A program made the translations under genes and the position numbers. DNA of 32,219 nucleotides from Gammaproteobacteria bacterium. GTDB lineage: Bacteria > Pseudomonadota > Gammaproteobacteria > Steroidobacterales > Steroidobacteraceae. Positions within the stretch are counted from its first letter, which is position 1. Each line of letters opens with the position of its first letter. Where the stretch lies: NCBI GenBank assembly GCA_003140135.1, contig PLIX01000074.1, positions 1 through 32,219 on the forward strand. The letters are read 5' to 3'. Of this stretch, positions 1 through 8,063 are shown in pieces. The notes beneath the pieces are model-generated. The model saw nothing but the letters and a program-made list of their open reading frames with translations. It ran no database searches and had not been told where the DNA came from.

Positions 1-2
1 AA

Positions 3-626
3 CAATACGTCCACAAGAAGCAGACCGGCGGCGCGGGCCAGTTTGCCGAGGTTTGGATCGTTTTCGAGCCGCTCGCGCGCAGTGCGGGCTTCGAGTTCGT
101 CGACAAGACCCGCAGCGGCTCCGTGCCGAAGGAATTTGTGCCGGCGGTCGAGAAAGGCTTACGGGTGCAAAAAGAAGACGGCGTGCTCGCCCACTTTCCG
201 ACGGCGGATTTCCGCGCGACGCTCATCGACGGCAGCTATCACGATGTCGATTCCAACGCGCTGACCTTCGAAATCGCTGCCAAAGCCGCTTTCCGCGAAG
301 GCATGCGTGAAGCTGCGCCTATTCTGCTCGAGCCAGTGATGAAGGTTGAGACGGTGACGCCCGGCGATCACCTCGGGGATGTCATCGGCGACCTCAATCG
401 CCGCCGCGGCACCATCCAGGACCAATTGGAGCGCGGCACCAATATCGCGGTCGTGGCCGTCGTACCGCTGTCAGAAATGTTCGGTTATATCGGGCAGTTA
501 CGCAGCATGACGAGCGGCCGTGCCTCGTACACGATGGAGTTCTCGCACTACGAACCCGTGCCGCATCTGGTCGCAGAGGAGGTCATCGCCGAGGTGGCTA
601 AGAAAAGGGCTGCGGCGCAGGCATAG
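3..626 (+). CDS. fusA: Elongation factor G, C-terminal part (5' end outside window)
   Basis: This is the C-terminal ~207 residues of a translational GTPase of the EF-G type, which drives ribosome translocation. The open frame runs from base 3 without a start, so the G domain lies upstream of the window. The visible part opens with [14 protein letters not shown] (start of domain IV), continues through [17 protein letters not shown] and LLEPVMKVE, and ends with domain V motifs [12 protein letters not shown] and [16 protein letters not shown]. The tail [16 protein letters not shown] is normal for the family. The next gene is a cupin on the opposite strand, not tuf, so this may be an orphan EF-G copy rather than the str-operon one. 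The family is certain; which paralogue is not. Confidence 0.95.
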   Translation, partial: QYVHKKQTGGAGQFAEVWIVFEPLARSAGFEFVDKTRSGSVPKEFVPAVEKGLRVQKEDGVLAHFPTADFRATLIDGSYHDVDSNALTFEIAAKAAFREGMREAAPILLEPVMKVETVTPGDHLGDVIGDLNRRRGTIQDQLERGTNIAVVAVVPLSEMFGYIGQLRSMTSGRASYTMEFSHYEPVPHLVAEEVIAEVAKKRAAAQA

Positions 627-631
627 GCATG

Positions 632-669
632 CAAGGCGGAATACAGGGCTTCCCTGCACAACGCCCTTG
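632..669 (+). terminator. Possible nested hairpin after the EF-G gene
   Basis: Just after the EF-G stop an outer imperfect stem (CAAGGCG with CGCCCTTG, one bulge) encloses an inner 5-bp stem CAGGG/CCCTG with loop CTT. No T-tract follows, so Rho-independent termination is doubtful. This is a structural observation only. Confidence 0.25.
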
Positions 670-781
670 ATCTCGGCGTACTCGCGTTTTCAGAATGCGG
701 CCGATGATCTCTTTATTTCGCCCCGGTTGTTTGAAGCCTAACGGTCGGAGGCTAGTCAATGAGTCTACAGGCTCAGGCCTT

Positions 782-1126
782 TTAGCGGATCATGTAGATC
801 TTGGTCACGGTTTCGTGGACGGTGCACACGCCTGCCCAGTTCTGCGGAAAGAAAGCCGTGGTATCGGGCGTGATCTCAATGACCTCACCGCTTTCGTGCA
901 CATAGGTGCAGCGTCCCGCGAGGAAATGACAGAACTCGTCGCGAGTGACATGGCAGGCCCACTTGCCAGGCGTGCAGCGCCAGATGCCGCATTCCGAGCG
1001 TCCCTCAGCGCCCTTGTGCAGCAGTTTGCCCGAAGTTCGGGACTCGCCTTCGAGCATGGTCGGAATGACGCCCCAGTCGACAAGATCGGTGTGGGACAGC
1101 GGGTTCTTAAACTGCGGAGTGACCAT
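782..1126 (-). CDS. Cupin-fold protein (DUF861/EutQ-like cupin)
   Basis: A 114-residue single-domain protein of the small DUF861-type cupin class. Visible family features are the SECGIWRCTPGKW strand, DEFCHFLAGRCTYVHESGE (strand plus turn), and an ending with TAFFPQNWAGVCTVHETVTKIY. It lacks the full HxH...E...H metal set of classical cupins, as is common in this subgroup, so it may be non-catalytic or bind a small ligand. The ATG at 1126 is chosen because AAGGA lies 7 bases upstream. In-frame ATG (1159) and TTG (1219) starts lie further up, and the TTG would overlap the end of the glycosyltransferase. It lies downstream of that gene on the same strand and is probably co-transcribed. The substrate is unknown. 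Confidence 0.8.
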   Translation of the reverse strand: MVTPQFKNPLSHTDLVDWGVIPTMLEGESRTSGKLLHKGAEGRSECGIWRCTPGKWACHVTRDEFCHFLAGRCTYVHESGEVIEITPDTTAFFPQNWAGVCTVHETVTKIYMIR

Positions 1127-1211
1127 ATTGAGATCCTTCGCTGAGGGCTGAGTGCTCATGGGCAAGCGTCCAGATGTTGGTTGCACCACTTGCGGCGCTG
1201 ATGAGGGGCGT

Positions 1212-2516
1212 TCAGCCAATGCGCGCCGTGGAATTTAGCAGGCCGACCAGAAGATGTGCCGCCTTGGCAGGGCCGTCCTGCGCGCGCATGTGGGCGCTCG
1301 TCGCAGCGAGTCGTGCGCGCATTGCGGCGTCGTGCAGGCACTCGTCTAAGCGCGCGGCGAGTTCGGCTTCGGTCCAGTCGGCGCGGCTCAGCTTAAAGCC
1401 GTGGCCGGTCTCCTGGACGCGGGTGGCATTGTCGTGGCCATCCCAGGCGAAGGGCATGATGATCGCCGGCTTGCCGAAGAGCAGGCATTCGGTAAACGAA
1501 TTGTTGCCGCCGTGATGGATCACCACATCCACCTGGGGAATCAGCGACGGCTGCGGGAACCAGCTGTCGATCACGACGTTGGCGGGTAGATCGCTGTACT
1601 GGTCCTTGTAAGCGCCGACATTGACGAGCGCCCGATAAGGCAGCCTGCCCAACGCTGCAATCAGACGCTTCAGAAGTCCGACATCTCCGGCTCCCAGGCT
1701 GCCGAACGACAGGTACACCAGCGGCGCCTCACCACGCGCGGGAAAACGCGGGACGGTATACGGGGCTTCCTCGCGCACACACCCCTCGAGGTACTGGAAC
1801 CGCTCAGGAGGCAGCGGCACGGAGCGCTTGAATGCGACCGGCTCGGGGTAGAGCAGCAGGTTGAGGTAGGGCGAGGTCTCGAAGAACTGGCCGAGCGGAT
1901 ACGGCCGCTCGCCCTGCGAGACCAGGAAGGCGTTGAATTGGCCGTGCAGGGCGCGGATGACCTCACTGAAGCGTGCGCGAAAGCGCGCATGGCACTCATG
2001 ATCGTCGGCTGCGCATCCAGAAAGATGCGGCGGAATGGCCGGGTCTTCGATCTCATTTTCCGAGCAGGACACGATGCGCACCCAGGGCACGCCATGCTGC
2101 TTGATCGCCGGAAACAAGATCACGTTATCGACGCAGATGAGGTCGGGCCGCACTTGAGTGAGCACTCCGGGCAGGTCTCTTTGCGCATAGCGGGCGCTGT
2201 CGACGATGGCAGCCCAGCAGTCCTTCACGTAGTTCTCGAGTTGGTCGTACGGCGACTTGTAGAAGTTGGGAATATGGCCGTTGATGAAGTCTTCCCAGAA
2301 CTTGGCCATTTGCTCGGGCGGCATCGGCTCGGATAGATTGACCGGGTACGTTTCAAAGCCGTAGCCGCGATAGACTTCGACGAATCCGGGATCCGAAAGA
2401 AACACGGCCTTTTCACCCCGGCGCGTGAGCGCCTGGGCAATCCCGACCGAATTGAGGGCCGGCCCATAGGCCGCTTCGGGAAAGAACGCGATGGTTCTCG
2501 CGCGGGTGTCTGTCAT
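1212..2516 (-). CDS. Glycosyltransferase family 1 (MGT/UDP-glycosyltransferase-like)
   Basis: A 434-residue GT-B enzyme expected to transfer a sugar from a nucleotide donor to a small acceptor in the cytoplasm. The C-terminal donor-binding half holds the diagnostic run: YLSFGSLGAGDVGLLKRLI (around residues 255-275), WFPQPSLIPQVDVVIHHGG, NNSFTECLLFGKPAIIMPFA, then DGHDNATRVQETGHGFKL (about 310-375). The N-terminal half begins RTIAFFPEAAYGPALNSVG, the usual acceptor-domain opening, with a GHINP-like turn replaced by GPALNSVG. The ATG at 2516 fits the family start; the open frame continues upstream to 2774 but that part overlaps the divergent transporter gene and looks non-coding. The acceptor cannot be told from sequence. 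A cupin gene follows it. Confidence 0.9.
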   Translation of the reverse strand: MTDTRARTIAFFPEAAYGPALNSVGIAQALTRRGEKAVFLSDPGFVEVYRGYGFETYPVNLSEPMPPEQMAKFWEDFINGHIPNFYKSPYDQLENYVKDCWAAIVDSARYAQRDLPGVLTQVRPDLICVDNVILFPAIKQHGVPWVRIVSCSENEIEDPAIPPHLSGCAADDHECHARFRARFSEVIRALHGQFNAFLVSQGERPYPLGQFFETSPYLNLLLYPEPVAFKRSVPLPPERFQYLEGCVREEAPYTVPRFPARGEAPLVYLSFGSLGAGDVGLLKRLIAALGRLPYRALVNVGAYKDQYSDLPANVVIDSWFPQPSLIPQVDVVIHHGGNNSFTECLLFGKPAIIMPFAWDGHDNATRVQETGHGFKLSRADWTEAELAARLDECLHDAAMRARLAATSAHMRAQDGPAKAAHLLVGLLNSTARIG

Positions 2517-2670
2517 GAGGGGTTCCACTCGCGGCCCAAGCCGCTCTTCTGCCAGCCGCACCTGTAGTGTAGCGGAGCTCTGGCGGGCCGACGCTGGGCT
2601 ACAGCTACGAGCTCGTCGGGTGTCGACTGCGGCATTCCCGTAAGCTGCGCGCGTGAGCGCGCTGAACTCG

Positions 2671-4155
2671 ATGCACACCGATGCCCCCACGCCGGACAGG
2701 CCGGCCAAGACGCTCTTTGGCCATCCGCGCGGGCTTGCGACTCTCTTCCTGACGGAAATGTGGGAGCGCTTCACCCATTACGGGATGCGGGCTATTCTCG
2801 TCTTGTTCATGGTCACCGCGGTATCGGAGGGAGGTCTCGGCATTGACGACCACGCCGCAAGCTCGATCTATGGTCTCTTTGTCGCATCCTGCTATTTGCT
2901 ATCGCTCTTGGGCGGATGGATAGCCGACCGTCTGATCGGTGCCCAACGCGCGATCATCTGCGGAGCCGTATTCATCTTTTTGGGCAATGCCTTGCTCACC
3001 TCCGGAACCACGCAGGTGTTTTTTCTGGGGCTCACATCCATCGCATTCGGCGTGGGACTGCTCAAGCCCAATATCAGCGTACTGGTCGGTACTCTCTACC
3101 CCGAAGGCGGCGCGCGCCGCGACGCGGGGTTTTCGTTGTTCTACATGGGCATCAATGTGGGGGCGCTGCTGGGTGCTTTGCTGGTGCCCATTTGTGCCGC
3201 GCGCTTCGGCTGGCACTGGGGCTTCGTTCTGCCGGCCCTCGGCATGTTCCTTGGACTCGTGCAGTTCCTGTTGACGCGCCGCTATTTGAGCGCCGCGGCC
3301 GCGAGTATCCCGGTGCATGTCGGCGTACGATCCTGGCTGCCGGTCATCGGCTTCGTTGCAGTGGTGATTGTCATTGCGACCCTCGCCGTCGCGGGCCAAA
3401 TCAGGATCGATGCGCAGGCAGTCGCGATCGCGAGCTCGTGGCTCATCGGGCTCCTCGCGGCTGCGTACTTCGCCTATCTGCTCTTCTTCGCAGGGCTCTC
3501 CGCCACCGAACACAGGCGCGTGTACGTGATGATCGTGCTCTTCATCGCCGCCACCATGTATTACGCGGGCCAGGAGCAGACCGCGACGTCGCTTACGCTT
3601 TTCGCCGACCGCTATACCGATCGCAGTTTCCTCGGCTGGCAGATACCCGCCGGAGTTTTTCAGAGCGTGAGCTCGGTATACATCCTTCTGCTCGCTCCTT
3701 TTTTCAGTGCACTGTGGGTCGCTCTCGATAAGCGCGGCAGGGACCTGTCGATACCCGTCAAGTTTGCCGCCGGCCTCATACTGATGGGACTTGGCTTTTT
3801 GGTGATGTACGTTGCCGCGACTCATGTGCTCGGGGGTCACAAGGTGCTGCCCACGTGGCTGCTACTGTGTTACCTCGTGCAGATGTGCGGCGATCTGTGC
3901 TTGGGGCCCGTGGGACTCTCCTCCATGACCAAGCTCGCTTCTCCCCGGCTCGTCGGCCAGGTCATGGGGATGTGGTTTCTGTCGCTTGCTCTGGGCAATG
4001 ATCTTGCAGGCCAGTTCGCCACGGGCTATGACGCGGCCAATGCCGCATCCATGCCGGCGCTCTTCCTCAAGATGTTCGCCTGGGGTGCGCTGGGAGGCGC
4101 GTTCATGCTGTTGCTCACGCCGCCGCTCAAGCGGCTCATGGCAGGCGTCAGGTAA
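2671..4155 (+). CDS. POT/PTR-family proton-dependent peptide transporter
   Basis: A polytopic inner-membrane carrier of the proton-coupled oligopeptide transporter family (MFS fold), importing di- or tripeptides or similar substrates. The N-terminal signature EMWERFTHYGMRAILVLFM is the ExxERFxYYG motif of helix 1, which takes part in proton coupling. FSLFYMGINVGALLGALL matches PTR2 signature 2. About 12-14 hydrophobic helices span the ~495 residues, the usual length. A GTG start at 2653 is also possible; neither start has a clear Shine-Dalgarno site. The gene diverges from the glycosyltransferase and its 3' end overlaps the convergent Rieske gene by 8 bases. With the CocE-type hydrolases nearby, a peptide-like substrate is a reasonable guess. 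Confidence 0.93.
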   Translation: MHTDAPTPDRPAKTLFGHPRGLATLFLTEMWERFTHYGMRAILVLFMVTAVSEGGLGIDDHAASSIYGLFVASCYLLSLLGGWIADRLIGAQRAIICGAVFIFLGNALLTSGTTQVFFLGLTSIAFGVGLLKPNISVLVGTLYPEGGARRDAGFSLFYMGINVGALLGALLVPICAARFGWHWGFVLPALGMFLGLVQFLLTRRYLSAAAASIPVHVGVRSWLPVIGFVAVVIVIATLAVAGQIRIDAQAVAIASSWLIGLLAAAYFAYLLFFAGLSATEHRRVYVMIVLFIAATMYYAGQEQTATSLTLFADRYTDRSFLGWQIPAGVFQSVSSVYILLLAPFFSALWVALDKRGRDLSIPVKFAAGLILMGLGFLVMYVAATHVLGGHKVLPTWLLLCYLVQMCGDLCLGPVGLSSMTKLASPRLVGQVMGMWFLSLALGNDLAGQFATGYDAANAASMPALFLKMFAWGALGGAFMLLLTPPLKRLMAGVR

Positions 4156-5347
4156 GCGGGCGCGCCTCGCGGGCGGGCTCAATGAGCCGTGCCGCCATCC
4201 AGCGGTGAAAATGGTACGTCGGCTCATCCATGACCGGCGAAAAGACGCCGCCCTCATAGCCCGGCGACGCGCGGCCCTGCTGCATGCCTTCCACGGCGAA
4301 CACATCCTCGCCGAAAACCCCGCGCCAAGCCGCATGTGTCGCGGCGCGGCAGGCGCTGTAGGCATCCGCGCTCGCACCCTCCCCTATATAAAGAATGCGC
4401 AGCTCCTCACGGGTGCGGTCTACGGCGAGTGGCGTCAGAATAACGGCGAAGGCATGGTCCGCATGAAAACCGAGAAGCACATTCGGATATAGCGACGGGT
4501 ACTCGGCAACATGCACGCGATCCGCCGGCCAGTCGGCGAGACGCGGCAGTTTAGTGCCGGCCACATCGCTTAAGCGATAAGCCAGGGACTGCTGACCGGA
4601 GAAATCCTCCGAGTCCGAGAAGCAGCAGTGATCCTCGAGCTTTGAGTAACTGTTGAGCGCGGGATGGACCCAGGGCAGATGATAGGCCTCGCAGTAATTC
4701 TCGACCGCGAGTTTCCAGTTGCAGTGCAGCTCCAAGGTGATGTGCGAGTCGGTAACTCCGGGGCGCAGCTGCGCCCAGCCCCGCTCGCCCATCAAGGCGC
4801 CGGCACGGCTGCGCAGCGGCCGGATATGCTCCTCGAACTCCGGAGCATCACCGCTTAGATTGACGAACAGGATGCCCATGAACTCGGCACTGCGGACTCT
4901 CTTCAGGCCATGCTCTGAATTCTTGAAGCCGGCGCATGAGTTCTGATTGATGCCGCCGATATGCGGCGTGCCCTTCAATTCGCCGCGGGTGCTGTACGAC
5001 CAGCAGTGATAGCGGCAGCTGATCAACCCCGGCACTTCCATGGGCTCCGCGACGAGCTTCATGCCGCGGTGGCTGCAGACGTTGTGAAAGACGTTGAGCT
5101 CGCCGTGCCGGTCGCGCGTAATGAGCAAGGGCAACCCCATGAAATCCACCGGCTGCGCGAAGGATTTCTCCGGAATGGTGTCCGTAAAGGCGCAGCCGGC
5201 CCACGTGCGGCCGATGACCGCATCGCGCTCATACTTGAAGAAATCGGCGCTGGTGTAGGCAGCGTTCGGCAGGCCGCTCGCCTCCCCGATCGGAAGGAGC
5301 ACCCGCTGCAGGCGCTCGACACTGATCGGGCAGTCGCGCTCACGCAT
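4148..5347 (-). CDS. Rieske [2Fe-2S] aromatic-ring-hydroxylating-type oxygenase, alpha subunit
   Basis: A 399-residue Rieske non-heme iron oxygenase. The Rieske cluster ligands are in CSHRGMKL (C91, H93) and CRYHCWSY (C111, H114). The mononuclear iron site is in ENYCEAYHLPWVHPAL, giving H223 and H228, with a distal Asp expected in the GEDVFAVEGMQQG segment near the C-terminus. The family couples NADH oxidation to mono- or dioxygenation with a separate reductase, none of which is in the window. The C-terminal style (SPGYEGGVFSPVMDE...FHRW) resembles the branch that includes quaternary-amine demethylating enzymes as well as aromatic dioxygenases, so the substrate is open. It starts 30 bases after the TonB receptor gene and is probably co-transcribed with it. 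Confidence 0.92.
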   Translation of the reverse strand: MRERDCPISVERLQRVLLPIGEASGLPNAAYTSADFFKYERDAVIGRTWAGCAFTDTIPEKSFAQPVDFMGLPLLITRDRHGELNVFHNVCSHRGMKLVAEPMEVPGLISCRYHCWSYSTRGELKGTPHIGGINQNSCAGFKNSEHGLKRVRSAEFMGILFVNLSGDAPEFEEHIRPLRSRAGALMGERGWAQLRPGVTDSHITLELHCNWKLAVENYCEAYHLPWVHPALNSYSKLEDHCCFSDSEDFSGQQSLAYRLSDVAGTKLPRLADWPADRVHVAEYPSLYPNVLLGFHADHAFAVILTPLAVDRTREELRILYIGEGASADAYSACRAATHAAWRGVFGEDVFAVEGMQQGRASPGYEGGVFSPVMDEPTYHFHRWMAARLIEPAREARPLT

Positions 5348-5377
5348 GGATCATGGGGCCCCGGCGCGGCACTCGCC

Positions 5378-7903
5378 TCAGAAGATATAGGCGATTCGAA
5401 CCCCAAACTCGCGGGGACGATTTACGACAACGTCGTCGGTGAGGTTATTGAGTTCGTTGAGCTGCGGCGGCGGCACCAGCACCTCCTCCTTATCCAACAG
5501 GTTCTGCACATACGCCATCAAGCGCCAGGGCTTGTGGGTGAGGACGGCCGAGTAATTGAGCGTCTGGAAGGAGCTGCTTTCGCTCACCGCCGTAGCCCCG
5601 AGCGTAGGCGCGAGTGCGAACTTGATGGGAGTGCGATAGTTGGCATTCAATGCGGTCGTCAGCTCGTAGTCCGACGGCATGGAGAAAGCGTAACTCAGGG
5701 TCGCATCGACGCTCGTCTTCGGGCTTCCTGGCAGCTGCTCACCGGCCGTTCCCGTCAGCTCGCCCGGCGTGATGACGCCCGCGCCGTTGTTCGCGGGCAG
5801 CGAGAAATCGCTGGTCAATTTCGCGTCGGCGTAGGAGATGCCGACCGAATAACCAAGTCCGGGCAGGAATAGCGGCCCGCTCGACTGCACCTCGAAACCC
5901 TTCGACTCCGCCGTGTTCGCGTTGTAGACCGCGAGATTCCCGGACGGGAGGCTCGCGAAAATCTGCGGCTTGCTCCATCGGATATCGAAGACTGCGAACG
6001 TGTAGCTTAAGCCATTGTCGAATCGTCCTTTGAGTCCGGCTTCGTAATTATTGGTCTCGTCGGGGGCATAAGTGCGCAGCAGCGGACTCTCCTGGAAAAT
6101 GCCGGCCTCCGGAACCGAGTTGGCGCCGCCGCGGCGAAAACCCTGCGACCACAAGGCGTAGAGATATTGGTGGTCTGCGTATTCGTAGGACGGATTGACC
6201 TTGCCGACAGTCTTCGAGGCGGGCTCGCTGCGCGGCGTCGCCGGCAGGTCGGTCGGGAACGTGTAGTCAAGATAGGACTGCGCGTCGGTGAAACTTTGCG
6301 AGAAATGGCGTGCGCCGAAAGTGATTTGTCCGCGCGGCATGAAATGCCACGTCAGCTCGCCGAAGACTGACCGGTCCTGAAAGGTCTGCCGGTCGATCTG
6401 CACGAACGTGAGATCATTCGGGCCACTCGTGAGCAGGCAGTTGGGCGGGCTCGCGCCAAAGAAGACCGCGCCGGTACAGCCCTCAGCGACCGCGCGCTCC
6501 GGCGAGCCCGGATTTGCGATATACCAGTTGCCGGTGCGCGCCTGGTTTTCGTAGAAGAAACCCAGCGTGTAATCGATAACGCTGGCGGGATCGGCTTTGG
6601 ATACGAGCCGCACCTCCTGGGTGAACGTGTGCGCGGAGTCGGAAAACTGCTGCGCGAACACGAAGCGCGGATTGGCGGGAATGCCGGCGTAGTAGGGGAG
6701 AAAGGCTCCGCCGTCCACTCCCGCTAGATTGTAGGATTGATCTTCGACCGTGAAACCCGACGTCGTGTAATAGGAGCTTGTCGTGGACAGCGTCGCAAAC
6801 CCGGCGTCGTAGCTCAGGTCGAGGCTCGCCAGATTCGTATAGCGCGAGAAGGGCTGATCGATCTGCGTGAATTCCTGATAGCGGCCGCCGGACGGCAGCG
6901 TCGTCAACGGATCGAGCGGCGAGATGCCGCCCGGAAAGGCCATGTTCACCTGCGGGCCGCCGTCACCTTGAACATTCGAATTCAAAAAGGCGAGTTCCGC
7001 GCTGAACGCTTCCACCGGCTTCCACAGCATGCTGGCGCGTCCGGTGAATGTCTTTTCCCAGTTCCAGTCTTCCCGACTTGAGTAGATCGCGGGGCTAGTC
7101 ACCGGATCCGCGGGGTTCGCCTCCAGTGGTATGCCGAGAAAGGACGTACTATTTCGCTTGAAGAGCCCATAGGCGTCGATGAATCCTGGCTCGTACAGGT
7201 ACTTCGCGGAGGCGCGAAATGCGAGGGTATCGCCGAGGGGGGCGTTAATGAGGCCATCCAGGATGTAGCCCGTGCCGCTCGAATGTTCGGTCCTCGATCC
7301 TCCCGCCTCCAACTTTCCGGCCCAGGTACCCAGTTCCGGCGAGTTGGGGATGAGCCGCAGCGCTCCACCGAGTGCACCGGCGCCGTACAAAGTGCCCTGC
7401 GGCCCGCGCAACACTTCCACCTGTTTGAGATCCTGCAGGTCGAAGTAACCGTCGATGGGAGAATTTCCAATGTAGGTGCCTACCGGAGCCTGTTCGAAGG
7501 TGCGAAATCCCCTGGGTTCGCTGTCCGCGTTGATCCCGCGGATAATGGGGACGGTGGCGCCTACCAGCCGCGCGCCGTAATCGTACAGACTCAATCCCGG
7601 CACCTGGCTCGCAAGCGACGCGATATCCGTCACGTTCGACTGCTCCAGTTGCTCCCCACTGATCACTGAAATGCTGTAGGGGACCGCTTCGAGTGTCTGC
7701 GTGCGGCGGGTCGCCGTCACCGTGACTTCAGACAGCTGCTCTGCGATTGGCGCGGCCTGCTGCGCAAGAGCAGCATTCGGCGGCCCGTAGATCGCTAGAA
7801 AGACAGCTGCGCTGACCGGAGTCATCGCGAGGCGGCAACGAGCCTTGGGCTGGATGCGATTCTTGCCGATATGATGCGAGACTCTCGAACGCTTAGTCTT
7901 CAT
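5378..7903 (-). CDS. TonB-dependent outer-membrane receptor
   Basis: An ~841-residue ligand-gated outer-membrane channel energised by TonB-ExbBD. A signal peptide (hydrophobic AVFLAIYGPPNAALAQQ, cleavage after ALA) is followed by a TonB-box-like SEVTVTATRRTQT, the plug domain (VPYSISVISGEQLEQSNVTD, LKQVEVLRGPQGTLYGAGAL) and a long beta-barrel. The protein ends with an aromatic residue (RPREFGVRIAYIF), as outer-membrane barrels do. The ATG at 7903 has AGGGG nine bases upstream, whereas the in-frame ATG at 7912 directly abuts that AGGGG, so 7903 is preferred. The family serves siderophores, vitamins, sugars, peptides and aromatic compounds. The Rieske gene downstream points to uptake of an organic substrate rather than iron, but that is inference. 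Confidence 0.95.
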   Translation of the reverse strand: MKTKRSRVSHHIGKNRIQPKARCRLAMTPVSAAVFLAIYGPPNAALAQQAAPIAEQLSEVTVTATRRTQTLEAVPYSISVISGEQLEQSNVTDIASLASQVPGLSLYDYGARLVGATVPIIRGINADSEPRGFRTFEQAPVGTYIGNSPIDGYFDLQDLKQVEVLRGPQGTLYGAGALGGALRLIPNSPELGTWAGKLEAGGSRTEHSSGTGYILDGLINAPLGDTLAFRASAKYLYEPGFIDAYGLFKRNSTSFLGIPLEANPADPVTSPAIYSSREDWNWEKTFTGRASMLWKPVEAFSAELAFLNSNVQGDGGPQVNMAFPGGISPLDPLTTLPSGGRYQEFTQIDQPFSRYTNLASLDLSYDAGFATLSTTSSYYTTSGFTVEDQSYNLAGVDGGAFLPYYAGIPANPRFVFAQQFSDSAHTFTQEVRLVSKADPASVIDYTLGFFYENQARTGNWYIANPGSPERAVAEGCTGAVFFGASPPNCLLTSGPNDLTFVQIDRQTFQDRSVFGELTWHFMPRGQITFGARHFSQSFTDAQSYLDYTFPTDLPATPRSEPASKTVGKVNPSYEYADHQYLYALWSQGFRRGGANSVPEAGIFQESPLLRTYAPDETNNYEAGLKGRFDNGLSYTFAVFDIRWSKPQIFASLPSGNLAVYNANTAESKGFEVQSSGPLFLPGLGYSVGISYADAKLTSDFSLPANNGAGVITPGELTGTAGEQLPGSPKTSVDATLSYAFSMPSDYELTTALNANYRTPIKFALAPTLGATAVSESSSFQTLNYSAVLTHKPWRLMAYVQNLLDKEEVLVPPPQLNELNNLTDDVVVNRPREFGVRIAYIF

Positions 7904-8063
7904 TTCTGGCATCCCCTGTATCTTCTTTTTGGATTACGGACCGACAGAGAAAAAACACCCTGCAAAATCGGCTGCCGCGGCACATTCGAGTGCACCACCT
8001 CGCGGGTCAGATTCGTGAGTAGGACCCCCGGTATTTCTTTTACTTATAGAGGAACCTGCTGCA

